Source of the DNA: Paenibacillus sp. FSL R10-2734
Lineage (GTDB): Bacteria; Bacillota; Bacilli; Paenibacillales; Paenibacillaceae
Length of the DNA: 64,000 nt
NCBI RefSeq assembly: GCF_037963865.1
Contig: NZ_CP150170.1
Location: 5,890,001-5,954,000, forward strand
Direction: 5' to 3'
Below, piece after piece: positions 54,610 through 62,421 of the stretch (the stretch's first letter is position 1; the number at the start of each line of letters is the position of its first letter). The notes beneath the pieces were generated by a model that searched no databases, was not told the DNA's origin, and saw nothing but the letters and a program-made list of their open reading frames with translations. Made by a program: the position numbers and the translations under genes.

Positions 54610-56787
54610 TTATTTTATCGTGAATAATGACAGTTTGTCCTTTAACTGTCCTGAAGCACTTTCCAGCTTACCTGACAATGAAACGAGCTGATCACTTACA
54701 CTTTGCTGTTCATTACTGAGTGAAGCCACTTCTTCAGAAGTCGCTGATGATTGCTCAGCTACAGCACTTACGTTACCCATGGCTTCCGACAACACAACCT
54801 GTGAATGATTCAAGCTACTGATCGCTGTTGTCACCGATTCCAGACTAGTAATGAACTCATCCATCTGTCCTTTTACGGATACAAAGATATCGCTCGTGCT
54901 CTTCACTGAGCTCACTTGCTCTTTGAAAAGAGGTGCCACTTCAGATAATACAGCTTCTGTTTCGTTCATTTCCGTTATGATCTTGTCGGTGATTCCGGCT
55001 ACAAGAGCAATAGACTGCTTCGATTGGTCGGCAAGCTGTCTTACCTCACCTGCTACCACCATAAAGCCCTTGCCAGCTTCGCCTGCACGTGCGGCTTCTA
55101 TCGTCGCATTCAATGATAAAATATTCGTCTGCTGTGTGATACTCTTCATCACATCCAGCACCTTAATCACTGAGAATACTGTTTCTTTCAAATTGTTAAC
55201 ACGTTCTACAAGCGCACCTGTCTTTTCCCCAGTACGGCTAGTTTGATCCAGTAAATCCGTTAATTGCTTGGCACCTTGAGCACTAGCTTCTCCAACCCCG
55301 CGTGCTGCCTCATCCATCTCACTATTGGCACTAATCACGGTCTGCATTTGCGTAGCTATCACATCTGTAAGCTCATTACCACGTTCAGCTTCAAGTGCCA
55401 GACTGCCTGCTCCTCCAGCAATTTCTTCCGTAGCTGCAGCTATTTCCTTCGCGGAAATAGCTGTCTTACGCGAAGCTTCTCCAAGCTCACCAGCGGTCTC
55501 TAGCACATCTCGTGCAGTTTCTCTAGTTTGCGATACAAGCTCAGTAATACGCTCCATCATCAAGTTAAAGGAGGCTGATAGTTGTCCAATCTCATCCTTA
55601 GACACATATTCTGTACGTACACTTAAATCTCCGCTTGCACCTTGAACCATAAGATCCTTCAATCGTGCCAGAGGGCGAGCAATCATACGAACCATCCAAA
55701 TCCCAATAAATATCGCAAGCAATGCCGCACCGGCAGCCGTAATGAACGTCGTCAACAGAATCGGACGGGCTTCCTTCACTAGTTCTTCTGTAGGAACTAC
55801 ACCTGCGAGCTTCCAATCTGCCCGCATCATCGGATTAAAGACCGCCAGAATTTCTTTTCCGTTTGGATCTTTAGCTTCTAGGCTATTATTATTTTTCTTA
55901 CTCTCTTTGATAAAAGAAAACTCCGATGACTTTCCATCATCTAGCGGATTAGAAGAAGCCACTACTGTACCTTGCGGAGACACAAGTTGAATACGGGAGC
56001 CGTCTCCCAGCTTCACACTTGCGAAAGATTCTTCCAGCAGTGTATTCTTCAACACAAGCATAATCATGTATCCTTTATCTGCTCCCAGACTTTTAAGAGA
56101 TCTTACCAAAGCAATATCTTTTTCTTCCGCTCCTTGAAGAGAGGTTGAAAACCAAATATTTTTAGAGTCGTTATTGTTAGCGTCTGAATAATAAGAATTA
56201 TATTCTTTAGAATCGGCCACAATTTTCTTGAACCATTCTTGTTCTCGTAATCCATCAAAATAAATGCCACCACTGCCAGATGTAACAATTTCCTGTTCAA
56301 GTGACTCGGGAATCAATGCGACACTGAGAATATTAGAATCTGTTGTAGTCTGATTGGACAATTTCTTACTTATTGAGCTTGTTGCTTCAAATTTCTCGTA
56401 AGCAGTTTGTGCAGTAGCCATTGATCTAAGATCCGTTTGCAACTGCACATCAAAAAAGAGCTGCAATACCGTATTCTCATATTGCTTCAAGGTAATATCC
56501 AGCTTCTCAGCAGTCTGAACAATAGTCTGGCGGTAGGCTTCGGATACGTTATTCTTTATCGTTGTTTTTGCCTTCGAATAAGATATAAGTCCAAGTGACA
56601 TAACTACGATTACAGTGGAACATAAGAATATTAGAAATAACTTCACACCGACGGATTGGATAGGATTAACTCTCTTGATTTGGCTTCCCCAACCCAACAT
56701 CATTTTCTTAGCATCTAACTTTGATGTCTTTCCTGCACCTACTTCATTGCTCTGTACATTTACGGATTTTTTATTGTTCTTCTTCAT
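54610..56787 (-). CDS. Methyl-accepting chemotaxis protein, second copy
   Basis: A 725-residue receptor with a basic Lys/Asn-rich N terminus, membrane helix about 47-70, dCache-like sensor about 71-335, second helix about 345-367, HAMP and a signalling domain with TNILSLNATIEAARAGE and VAGEVRQLADQS. Its cytoplasmic half is strongly similar to the receptor at 36949, including the C-terminal SNEQQSVSDQLVSLSGKLE region, while the sensors differ more. It closes the mannan island on the right and has its own transcription unit with a possible SigD promoter. Confidence 0.93.
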   Translation of the reverse strand: MKKNNKKSVNVQSNEVGAGKTSKLDAKKMMLGWGSQIKRVNPIQSVGVKLFLIFLCSTVIVVMSLGLISYSKAKTTIKNNVSEAYRQTIVQTAEKLDITLKQYENTVLQLFFDVQLQTDLRSMATAQTAYEKFEATSSISKKLSNQTTTDSNILSVALIPESLEQEIVTSGSGGIYFDGLREQEWFKKIVADSKEYNSYYSDANNNDSKNIWFSTSLQGAEEKDIALVRSLKSLGADKGYMIMLVLKNTLLEESFASVKLGDGSRIQLVSPQGTVVASSNPLDDGKSSEFSFIKESKKNNNSLEAKDPNGKEILAVFNPMMRADWKLAGVVPTEELVKEARPILLTTFITAAGAALLAIFIGIWMVRMIARPLARLKDLMVQGASGDLSVRTEYVSKDEIGQLSASFNLMMERITELVSQTRETARDVLETAGELGEASRKTAISAKEIAAATEEIAGGAGSLALEAERGNELTDVIATQMQTVISANSEMDEAARGVGEASAQGAKQLTDLLDQTSRTGEKTGALVERVNNLKETVFSVIKVLDVMKSITQQTNILSLNATIEAARAGEAGKGFMVVAGEVRQLADQSKQSIALVAGITDKIITEMNETEAVLSEVAPLFKEQVSSVKSTSDIFVSVKGQMDEFITSLESVTTAISSLNHSQVVLSEAMGNVSAVAEQSSATSEEVASLSNEQQSVSDQLVSLSGKLESASGQLKDKLSLFTIK

Positions 56788-56900
56788 CTCTCTAACCTTC
56801 TCTCTTTATGCTTTTCACTAATACTATCTTGATCAGGATCCCCATCATGATCATCTACCCGCTAATATTAGAGGACATATGAAAGCGCTAACCATATTAT

Positions 56901-56928
56901 ATATCGGTTTATTAGGCCTTTTTTCTTA
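56901..56928 (-). promoter_or_regulatory. Candidate SigD (motility) promoter of the second chemoreceptor gene
   Basis: On the minus strand TAAG and ACCGATAT are 16 bp apart; the SigD consensus is TAAA-N15-GCCGATAT/A. It lies about 115 bp before the start codon. Two TTGTTAG copies (57015-57021 and 57042-57048) lie further upstream. Confidence 0.35.
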
Positions 56929-57059
56929 GCTTTACTATACTTTTTTTATAACTTTTAACCTATGTATTCTGAAACAAAAAAACTCCCATCGTTCTACCCT
57001 CCTTTTGGATTTATTTGTTAGTTACTAATATATATATCTTATTGTTAGCTTTGTCAAAA

Positions 57060-57097
57060 GAAAAACAGAGATGCTCTTATAGAAAGAACATCCCTGT
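57060..57097 (-). terminator. Terminator of the U32 protein genes
   Basis: On the minus strand ACAGGGATGTTCTT pairs with AGAGCATCTCTGT, followed by five T. It lies just after the stop of the downstream U32 gene. Confidence 0.8.
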
Positions 57098-57103
57098 ATC
57101 TTA

Positions 57104-58441
57104 TTAAGATTTTCTCTTACGCATCATATCAAAGTATGCTACCGGCTGATCTACCTTCATGCGGACACGTTGCAGAGGATGACGAGCTGCGTCAAGCGGG
57201 TTGCCTGCTTCATCCCACAATTCCGCTACAGTCTGCTTAAAGAATGTATCATTGGGTCCGAAGAATTCAACTTCCTGCCCTGGCTTGAAGTGATTGCGTT
57301 GCTGAATGAGCGCCATTCCACTCTCAGCATCGTATTCAATTACAAGTCCGGCAAAATCATAAGGAGCCGCTTTTTCTTCAGGCTCATAGATATGATCTTC
57401 ATGATCCGGAGTATCATAGAAGAACCCTGTGTTAAGCGGGCGATTCGCCGCTTTATTCAGCTCATCCAGCCACTCTTGCTTCAACTCGTATCCTTCCGGA
57501 TCAGCCATGTAAGCATCAATAGCTTTACGATAAGCGTTAACTACAGTAGCTACATAGTGAATCGACTTCATTCGTCCCTCGATCTTGAAGCTGTCAATGC
57601 CTACTTCAATGAGTTCAGGGATACTTTCCAGCATGCACAAATCCTTAGATCCCATGGAGAATGGATTATCTCCTTGCTGATGCAGTGGAATCTGAGTTAC
57701 ACCCGGAAGCAAAGGTGCCGGAGATTGTACTTCTGCTTCAGCTTGATCTTCTTCTGACACCCAAGTGCCTTCAGGACGCGCATCCTCGAACAAATCATAT
57801 TTCCAACGGCATGACTGACAGCAGCCTCCACGATTGGAGTCACGGTCTGTAAAGTGATTGGATAATACACATCGACCGGAGTATGAAGAGCACATCGCAC
57901 CATGGATAAAGCTCTCGATTTCAATGTCAACATGCTTCTTAATCTCAGCGATCTCTTCCAGGCTCGTCTCACGTCCGAGTACTACACGTGGCAAACCCTC
58001 TTCTTTCCAGAAGGATACCGCTTGCCAGTTCAGTGTAGACTGCTGAGTACTCAAATGCACCTCTAATCCAGGAACTAAACGGCGTGCTGTATCTACAATG
58101 ACCGGATCAGCAACGATAATAGCCGCAATGCCAACTTCATATAAGTTACGCAGATATTCTTCAATCCCTGCGACATCTTCATTGTGAGCATAAATGTTCG
58201 TTGCAACAAATACCTTAGCGCCGTATTTCTTGGCGAATTCAACACCTTCACGCATTTCCTCAAAGCTGAAATTGTCTGCTCCTGAACGCAAACCGTATTT
58301 CTGCCCTCCGATATAAACAGCATCCGCACCATAGTGTACTGCGAATTTTAATTTCTCCAAATTACCGGCCGGAGCTAGGAGCTCCGGTTTGTCCAGACGG
58401 TAACGTTTGCCCTTGTATTGCGGCTTTGTCATGGTTCCCAT
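57104..58441 (-). CDS. U32-family peptidase/hydroxylase-like protein (YrrO/TrhP-type)
   Basis: A protein of about 445 residues. The complete U32 signature is present: ESFIHGAMCSSYSGRCVLS near 165, followed by GGCCQSC, four or more cysteines that probably bind an iron-sulfur cluster. Members of this family were first called collagenases; several are now known to act in prephenate-dependent hydroxylation of tRNA U34 (TrhP, YrrO in Bacillus), so that is the likelier role. The ATG at 58441 follows GGAGGGGAG; the first ATG of the frame lies on that site. It follows a smaller U32 paralog and a hairpin repeat element. Confidence 0.9.
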   Translation of the reverse strand: MGTMTKPQYKGKRYRLDKPELLAPAGNLEKLKFAVHYGADAVYIGGQKYGLRSGADNFSFEEMREGVEFAKKYGAKVFVATNIYAHNEDVAGIEEYLRNLYEVGIAAIIVADPVIVDTARRLVPGLEVHLSTQQSTLNWQAVSFWKEEGLPRVVLGRETSLEEIAEIKKHVDIEIESFIHGAMCSSYSGRCVLSNHFTDRDSNRGGCCQSCRWKYDLFEDARPEGTWVSEEDQAEAEVQSPAPLLPGVTQIPLHQQGDNPFSMGSKDLCMLESIPELIEVGIDSFKIEGRMKSIHYVATVVNAYRKAIDAYMADPEGYELKQEWLDELNKAANRPLNTGFFYDTPDHEDHIYEPEEKAAPYDFAGLVIEYDAESGMALIQQRNHFKPGQEVEFFGPNDTFFKQTVAELWDEAGNPLDAARHPLQRVRMKVDQPVAYFDMMRKRKS

Positions 58442-58461
58442 TCCTGTTCTCCCCTCCATCG

Positions 58462-58511
58462 CCCCACAAAGTGATGTCTATGCATGCTTACTGCACCTAG
58501 TCTTTGCGGGG
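58462..58511. repeat. Dispersed hairpin element, copy B
   Basis: Starts CCCCACAAAGTG and ends CTTTGCGGGG, with ATGCAT inside, the same termini as 19109-19159 but with a different arrangement of the middle. It fills most of the gap between the two U32 genes, just before the downstream gene's ribosome site. Confidence 0.65.
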
Positions 58512-58538
58512 AACTAAAAAACTCTCATTAAATTAAAC

Positions 58539-59471
58539 TTAATATACTTGCTCTTTATAGAAAAATCCGAAGCTTAGCTCCCGTTCTGGATCCTGCAGCG
58601 TTCTGATAGCTTCCATCCAATCCTCTTGGAAAGAATATGCTTTTGGATCAGCTACATAGAGATCAATAGCTTTGCGATAAGTCTTAACAACCGCCACATT
58701 ATACGCTGTTGATTTCAACAATCCTTCAATCTTAAAACTCTGTACGCCTGCAGCCATAAGGATATGAAGATCCTCCAAAATACAAATATCTTCCGAACTC
58801 ATAATATGTGTACCGTTCTCGTCTTCATAGATTGGGAACTTTTGGTCATCTCGTTCTGCCTCGATCAAAAATAGACCACGTTCCTTACCAAGACTGCCGC
58901 CCTCGCTTGGACGTCCTTGATGTGACATATAGCTTTCTACAAGCTTACGCTTGGAATGGTATATATTGGTCATGCCGTGAACCTGAACCTGTGCCTCTAC
59001 CTCTAAAAGCGGAACCATTTCCGTCATTTCATCCATATTCAGCTCACGGGCAAGAACGACGCGAGAAGCACCTTTACGCCCCCAATAATTCGCGGTTGCG
59101 TAATTGGTAGAGGTCATTTCCGCATTCCAATGCAGATTCATGCCTGGTGCTTCCTTCTTCACTGTGGTTAACACAGCAGGATCACCGAACTCAACACCGT
59201 CAACACCAAGTTCACCTATAGCCTTCACATAGGCAGGGAGCTCTTCGAGAAGAAGGTTGGACATGAGTCCACCTAGTCCAGCATATACTTTGCAGTCACG
59301 CGCATGTGCCATTTCTACAACAGCAGCTGTATCGTCCAGAGAGAAATGTCCGGCAAGACGCATGCCAAAACGGTCATCCCCGATGAGCAATGCATCTGCT
59401 CCGGCATCCAGCAAAGCAGTAGCTTCCTCTAAGGATGCTGCTGTCGCCAGCAATTCCGGTTTGTTAATCAT
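58539..59471 (-). CDS. U32-family protein, smaller paralog (YrrN-like)
   Basis: A 310-residue TIM-barrel-like protein related to the downstream U32 gene but without the cysteine signature: the matching place reads QVQVHGMTNIYHSKRKLVES. Position and size match Bacillus YrrN, which pairs with YrrO. The two probably act together in the same tRNA hydroxylation step; that is by analogy. Ribosome site GGAGG. It lies 56 nt after mltG. Confidence 0.85.
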   Translation of the reverse strand: MINKPELLATAASLEEATALLDAGADALLIGDDRFGMRLAGHFSLDDTAAVVEMAHARDCKVYAGLGGLMSNLLLEELPAYVKAIGELGVDGVEFGDPAVLTTVKKEAPGMNLHWNAEMTSTNYATANYWGRKGASRVVLARELNMDEMTEMVPLLEVEAQVQVHGMTNIYHSKRKLVESYMSHQGRPSEGGSLGKERGLFLIEAERDDQKFPIYEDENGTHIMSSEDICILEDLHILMAAGVQSFKIEGLLKSTAYNVAVVKTYRKAIDLYVADPKAYSFQEDWMEAIRTLQDPERELSFGFFYKEQVY

Positions 59472-59527
59472 GTTGTACCTCCTACTTGTACAGTTATCTC
59501 AACCGCACCACTCTTCATTTTAATATT

Positions 59528-60577
59528 TTATTTCGATTCTTGCTTACTTTTTTCGATATTGGCTAAATGTTCCTTGTAGGTCTTAGCAAACAAATGGCCC
59601 TGTGTACCATCTTTCTTAGTCACATAGAAGTAGTATTCAGATGCCTCAGGTTCAAGTGCCGCCTGAATGGAGGCCAGCCCCGGATTACTAATAGGTCCCG
59701 GAGGAAGCCCAATATTTCTATACGTATTATAAGGACTGTCAACTTCCAAATCTTTATATAACAGTCTTTCCTTCTGTTTGTCGAGCAAATATTGAACCGT
59801 AGCATCAATCTCCAGCTTCTGCTCTTTCTTTAAGCGGTTATAAATCACGCCAGCAACTAGTGGTCGTTCACTATCTACCACAACCTCACGCTCGACTAAC
59901 GAGGCCACTGTCAACAGCTCATGAAGTGTCATTCCACGTGCTTCTAGCTTTTGCTTCCAATTCGGAATCGTGTCCAGTTTCTTCTGGAACTGATCCAATA
60001 ATGCCTCTACAACTTCCTGCGGCGTACTATCCTTGGCTAGTTCATACGTTTCAGGGAACAAATACCCTTCAAGCCGATGACGAAGGTTCTTATTCTGTGG
60101 GATACCTAGAACATCAATTCCCTTCAAGCCCGCACCGGTATCCATTATTTCGAGAAAAATAGCAGCATCCTGATTCCAAGCCTCAGCAAGCTTCTTGGCA
60201 ATCTGCTCAGCAGTATATCCTTCCGGAATCGTAAAAGTTACGGTCTCTTCCTTAACAACATCACCCGCGTTTAACCTCTCGATGAGCTCGTCATAGGTGT
60301 CTCCTGGACTAGCAACATAAGTACCAGCTTTGAAGCTGGAACCTTCTTTGGTCCATTTCAAATATCCCTTAAAAAAAAGACTATTGCGAATAATGCCATT
60401 TTGTTCAAGCAGATCGGCAATTTCCGCGCTGCCCATGCCCTTCTCTATCGTAAATGTTACGGCAGGTCCTGCAGGCTCTACCGGCTGCATCCCGTTCCAA
60501 ATGTACCAAGCGCCTCCGCCTCCTGCTGCTACCAGCAAAAGAATAACGATAAGCACTGTACGGATTGCGGATTTCAA
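59528..60577 (-). CDS. mltG: Endolytic murein transglycosylase MltG
   Basis: A 349-residue membrane-anchored enzyme that cuts nascent glycan strands and ends their elongation. N-terminal helix about 7-27, a LysM-like region about 45-110, then the YceG/MltG domain. The catalytic glutamate is in ASLVEREV near 218; the SPYNTYRNIGLPPGPI-NPG motif follows near 285-305. It starts with TTG behind GTGAGGAA. In Bacillus the same gene (yrrL) sits between yrzB and yrrM/N/O; here the O-methyltransferase yrrM is missing. Confidence 0.94.
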   Translation of the reverse strand: MKSAIRTVLIVILLLVAAGGGGAWYIWNGMQPVEPAGPAVTFTIEKGMGSAEIADLLEQNGIIRNSLFFKGYLKWTKEGSSFKAGTYVASPGDTYDELIERLNAGDVVKEETVTFTIPEGYTAEQIAKKLAEAWNQDAAIFLEIMDTGAGLKGIDVLGIPQNKNLRHRLEGYLFPETYELAKDSTPQEVVEALLDQFQKKLDTIPNWKQKLEARGMTLHELLTVASLVEREVVVDSERPLVAGVIYNRLKKEQKLEIDATVQYLLDKQKERLLYKDLEVDSPYNTYRNIGLPPGPISNPGLASIQAALEPEASEYYFYVTKKDGTQGHLFAKTYKEHLANIEKSKQESK

Positions 60578-60724
60578 GTCAGGTTCCTCACTTTCCGACT
60601 ATAAAGTATAAAAGTGTATTACTTAAAATTCAATACATATTTCATAGTATAGGGAATTACTCCGTATAATTCTGCACTAAAAACTCTAAATGATGTTCGC
60701 CGAAAAAAGATCTCATAAACCAAG

Positions 60725-60754
60725 CAAAAAGAGCGCGGAATTCTCCGCCCTCTT
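60725..60754 (-). terminator. Terminator after the DUF1292 genes
   Basis: On the minus strand AAGAGGGCGGA pairs with CCGCGCTCTT, followed by a T-run. It ends the ireB-ruvX-DUF1292 unit before mltG. Confidence 0.75.
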
Positions 60755-60791
60755 CCGTACTCATCATAAATGTAACGTACATGTTTAAGCT

Positions 60792-61100
60792 TTATTCTGC
60801 GTCATCCGCTGGAAAAGTCATCTCATCATATAGCTCAGAGATGTCTTCCCACTCTTCATCGTCCACGATGTTCTCTAGTTCCGGAAGTCCGTTAGGAGAG
60901 ACAACGATACGCAGGATTTCATATTCCACGTCTTGACCAGCGCCTTTTAGCACCGCATAGCCGTGATCACCGACTTCAAACTCGGCGATAATATCGTAAA
61001 TGGAAGACTTGCCCTGCTCATCTTCCAGTTCTACTGTTTCTCCATAGGCTTCCTTAAGTCGCGAAGTCCATACCGCTTGTTTAGCGGATACATCAGTCAT
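60792..61100 (-). CDS. DUF1292 protein, second tandem copy
   Basis: An acidic protein of about 102 residues with the DUF1292 pattern (D-hydrophobic, VGDHGYAVL, VVSPNGLPELENI, DDEEWEDISELYDEM). The ATG at 61100 follows ACGGAGG and overlaps the previous gene's end by 8 nt (ATGACTGA). It is diverged from the first copy and has an added N-terminal segment. Function is unknown for the family. Confidence 0.85.
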   Translation of the reverse strand: MTDVSAKQAVWTSRLKEAYGETVELEDEQGKSSIYDIIAEFEVGDHGYAVLKGAGQDVEYEILRIVVSPNGLPELENIVDDEEWEDISELYDEMTFPADDAE

Positions 61101-61401
61101 TCTCAGATCCTCCGTCCAGCTCGTCAACCAGTGTGTTGAAAGTCTCTTCGACAATCGCCCACTCCTCGTCATTATCGATCATGAACAATTGAAGATCGTC
61201 GCCTTCTTCCACATAACGGAACGCATAAACCTCATCGGTTTCCTCGTCCTCGGAATCAAGTGGAACTACCATCATGTACTTAGCGTCCGAGCCATCAACC
61301 TCAAACTTCATAATGACCTCGAATTCCTCTTCATTACCTTCCTCATCGGGAATATAGATAATTTCCGGTTCTTCCTCTTGGCCAATCTGTTCGTTTGTCA
61401 T
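61093..61401 (-). CDS. DUF1292 protein (YrzB-like)
   Basis: A very acidic protein of about 102 residues (EEEPEIIYIPDEEGNEEEFEV at the N terminus; DNDEEWAIVEETFNTLVDEL at the C terminus). It corresponds to Bacillus YrzB in the alaS-yrzL-yrrK-yrzB block. The start follows GAGGAT; the frame's earlier ATG overlaps the ruvX stop. No function is established. Confidence 0.88.
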   Translation of the reverse strand: MTNEQIGQEEEPEIIYIPDEEGNEEEFEVIMKFEVDGSDAKYMMVVPLDSEDEETDEVYAFRYVEEGDDLQLFMIDNDEEWAIVEETFNTLVDELDGGSEND

Positions 61402-61414
61402 ATCCTCGCACCCC

Positions 61415-61834
61415 TCACCTTTTACTGTTAGCATCCAAAAAATTTTGCAAAATCAGGGCTGCAGCCATTTTATCCACAATCCCTTTGCGTTTCTTCCGGC
61501 TGACGTCCCCTTCAATCAGCACCCGCTCTGCGGATACCGTCGTCAGACGCTCATCCCAAAGGTGTACGGGCATTGCAAATTGCTCCCGCAGCTTGTCAGC
61601 GAACTCTATGCAAATTTCGCCCCGGGGTCCTACTGAGCCGTTCATATTCTTCGGCAGACCAACTACAATCTCTCCAATTTCGTGCTCTGTAACAAGTTCA
61701 CGAATACGGTCGAACTCATTGCCAGTACCGCGGCGCTCAATCGTTTCAAGAGCTTGTGCCGTCCATCCAAAAACATCGCTTGTGGCTACACCGATTCTAC
61801 GGTCGCCGTAATCCAATCCTAACTTCTTCATCAT
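61415..61834 (-). CDS. ruvX: Putative pre-16S rRNA nuclease / Holliday junction resolvase RuvX (YqgF)
   Basis: A 139-residue RNase H-fold nuclease. Motifs: LGLDYGDRRIGVA at the N terminus (first catalytic Asp), IVVGLPKNMNG near 70 and LWDERLTT near 100 (second and third acidic residues). In E. coli YqgF matures the 5' end of 16S rRNA; a role in recombination has also been proposed. The start overlaps the ireB stop by 4 nt. Confidence 0.95.
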   Translation of the reverse strand: MMKKLGLDYGDRRIGVATSDVFGWTAQALETIERRGTGNEFDRIRELVTEHEIGEIVVGLPKNMNGSVGPRGEICIEFADKLREQFAMPVHLWDERLTTVSAERVLIEGDVSRKKRKGIVDKMAAALILQNFLDANSKR

Positions 61835-62106
61835 CTGGGATTATCCACCTTGTGATTGACGAGGTAGAATCTAACCAACTCTTCAATCAGCTCATCACGT
61901 TCTTTTCTCCGGACCAAACTTCTCGCATTGTTATGACGCGGAATGTAAGCTGGATCTCCGGAAAGTAAATACCCTACGATCTGATTGATCGGATGATACT
62001 CTTTCTCCACCAGTGCATCGTATACAGCGAGCAATATTTCTTGGGGAGAAGCTTCCTTTTCGTCGCCCTTCACATTGAATTTGACCGTTTTGTCCATGGA
62101 GTCCAT
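61831..62106 (-). CDS. ireB: IreB family regulatory phosphoprotein (DUF965, YrzL)
   Basis: A 91-residue protein of the IreB family, which in Enterococcus is phosphorylated by the IreK Ser/Thr kinase and affects cephalosporin resistance. Typical segments: MDKTVKFNV, ALVEKEYHPINQIVGYLLSGDPAYIPRHNNAR and RKERDELIEELVR. The ATG at 62106 follows AAGGAAGG; the GTG three codons earlier is too close to it. It follows alaS and overlaps ruvX, as in most Bacillota. Confidence 0.93.
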   Translation of the reverse strand: MDSMDKTVKFNVKGDEKEASPQEILLAVYDALVEKEYHPINQIVGYLLSGDPAYIPRHNNARSLVRRKERDELIEELVRFYLVNHKVDNPR

Positions 62107-62265
62107 TTGTGACACCTTCCTTCTGCAAAATCACCTATAAGGGCGGCTTCGCAAAGTTGCTACTGTGCAGTTCACTTGCTTCCTTTATCATAACATATTC
62201 ATAGCCCAACGAGGAAATCCTGCGCGTGGAATAACGCTTTTTTTGGCATTTCCTCTACAAAAATA

Positions 62266-62296
62266 ATGATATTTTTGGCTTTTAAGCTATTGTCAA
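62266..62296 (-). promoter_or_regulatory. Candidate sigma-A promoter of the ireB-ruvX operon
   Basis: A perfect -35 TTGACA (62291-62296) and TATCAT (62266-62271) with a long 19-bp spacer on the minus strand. The leader would be about 150 nt and includes an 8-bp dyad GAGGAAAT/ATTTCCTC. Confidence 0.4.
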
Positions 62297-62339
62297 GCAC
62301 AACTATCCATGAAAATCTAACCACCTGTTAATAAAGAGT

Positions 62340-62371
62340 AGCGGTACTGATGTCTAACTCTCAGTACCGCT
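62340..62371 (-). terminator. Terminator after alaS
   Basis: AGCGGTACTGA and TCAGTACCGCT form a perfect 11-bp stem with a 10-nt loop. The T-tract on the minus strand is weak (CTCTTTATT), while the plus strand has TTTTTT. Confidence 0.7.
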
Positions 62372-62421
62372 ATGTTTTTTCGTAATACGTTTAAATTAAG
62401 AAATAGTTTCGTAATTTAGAT

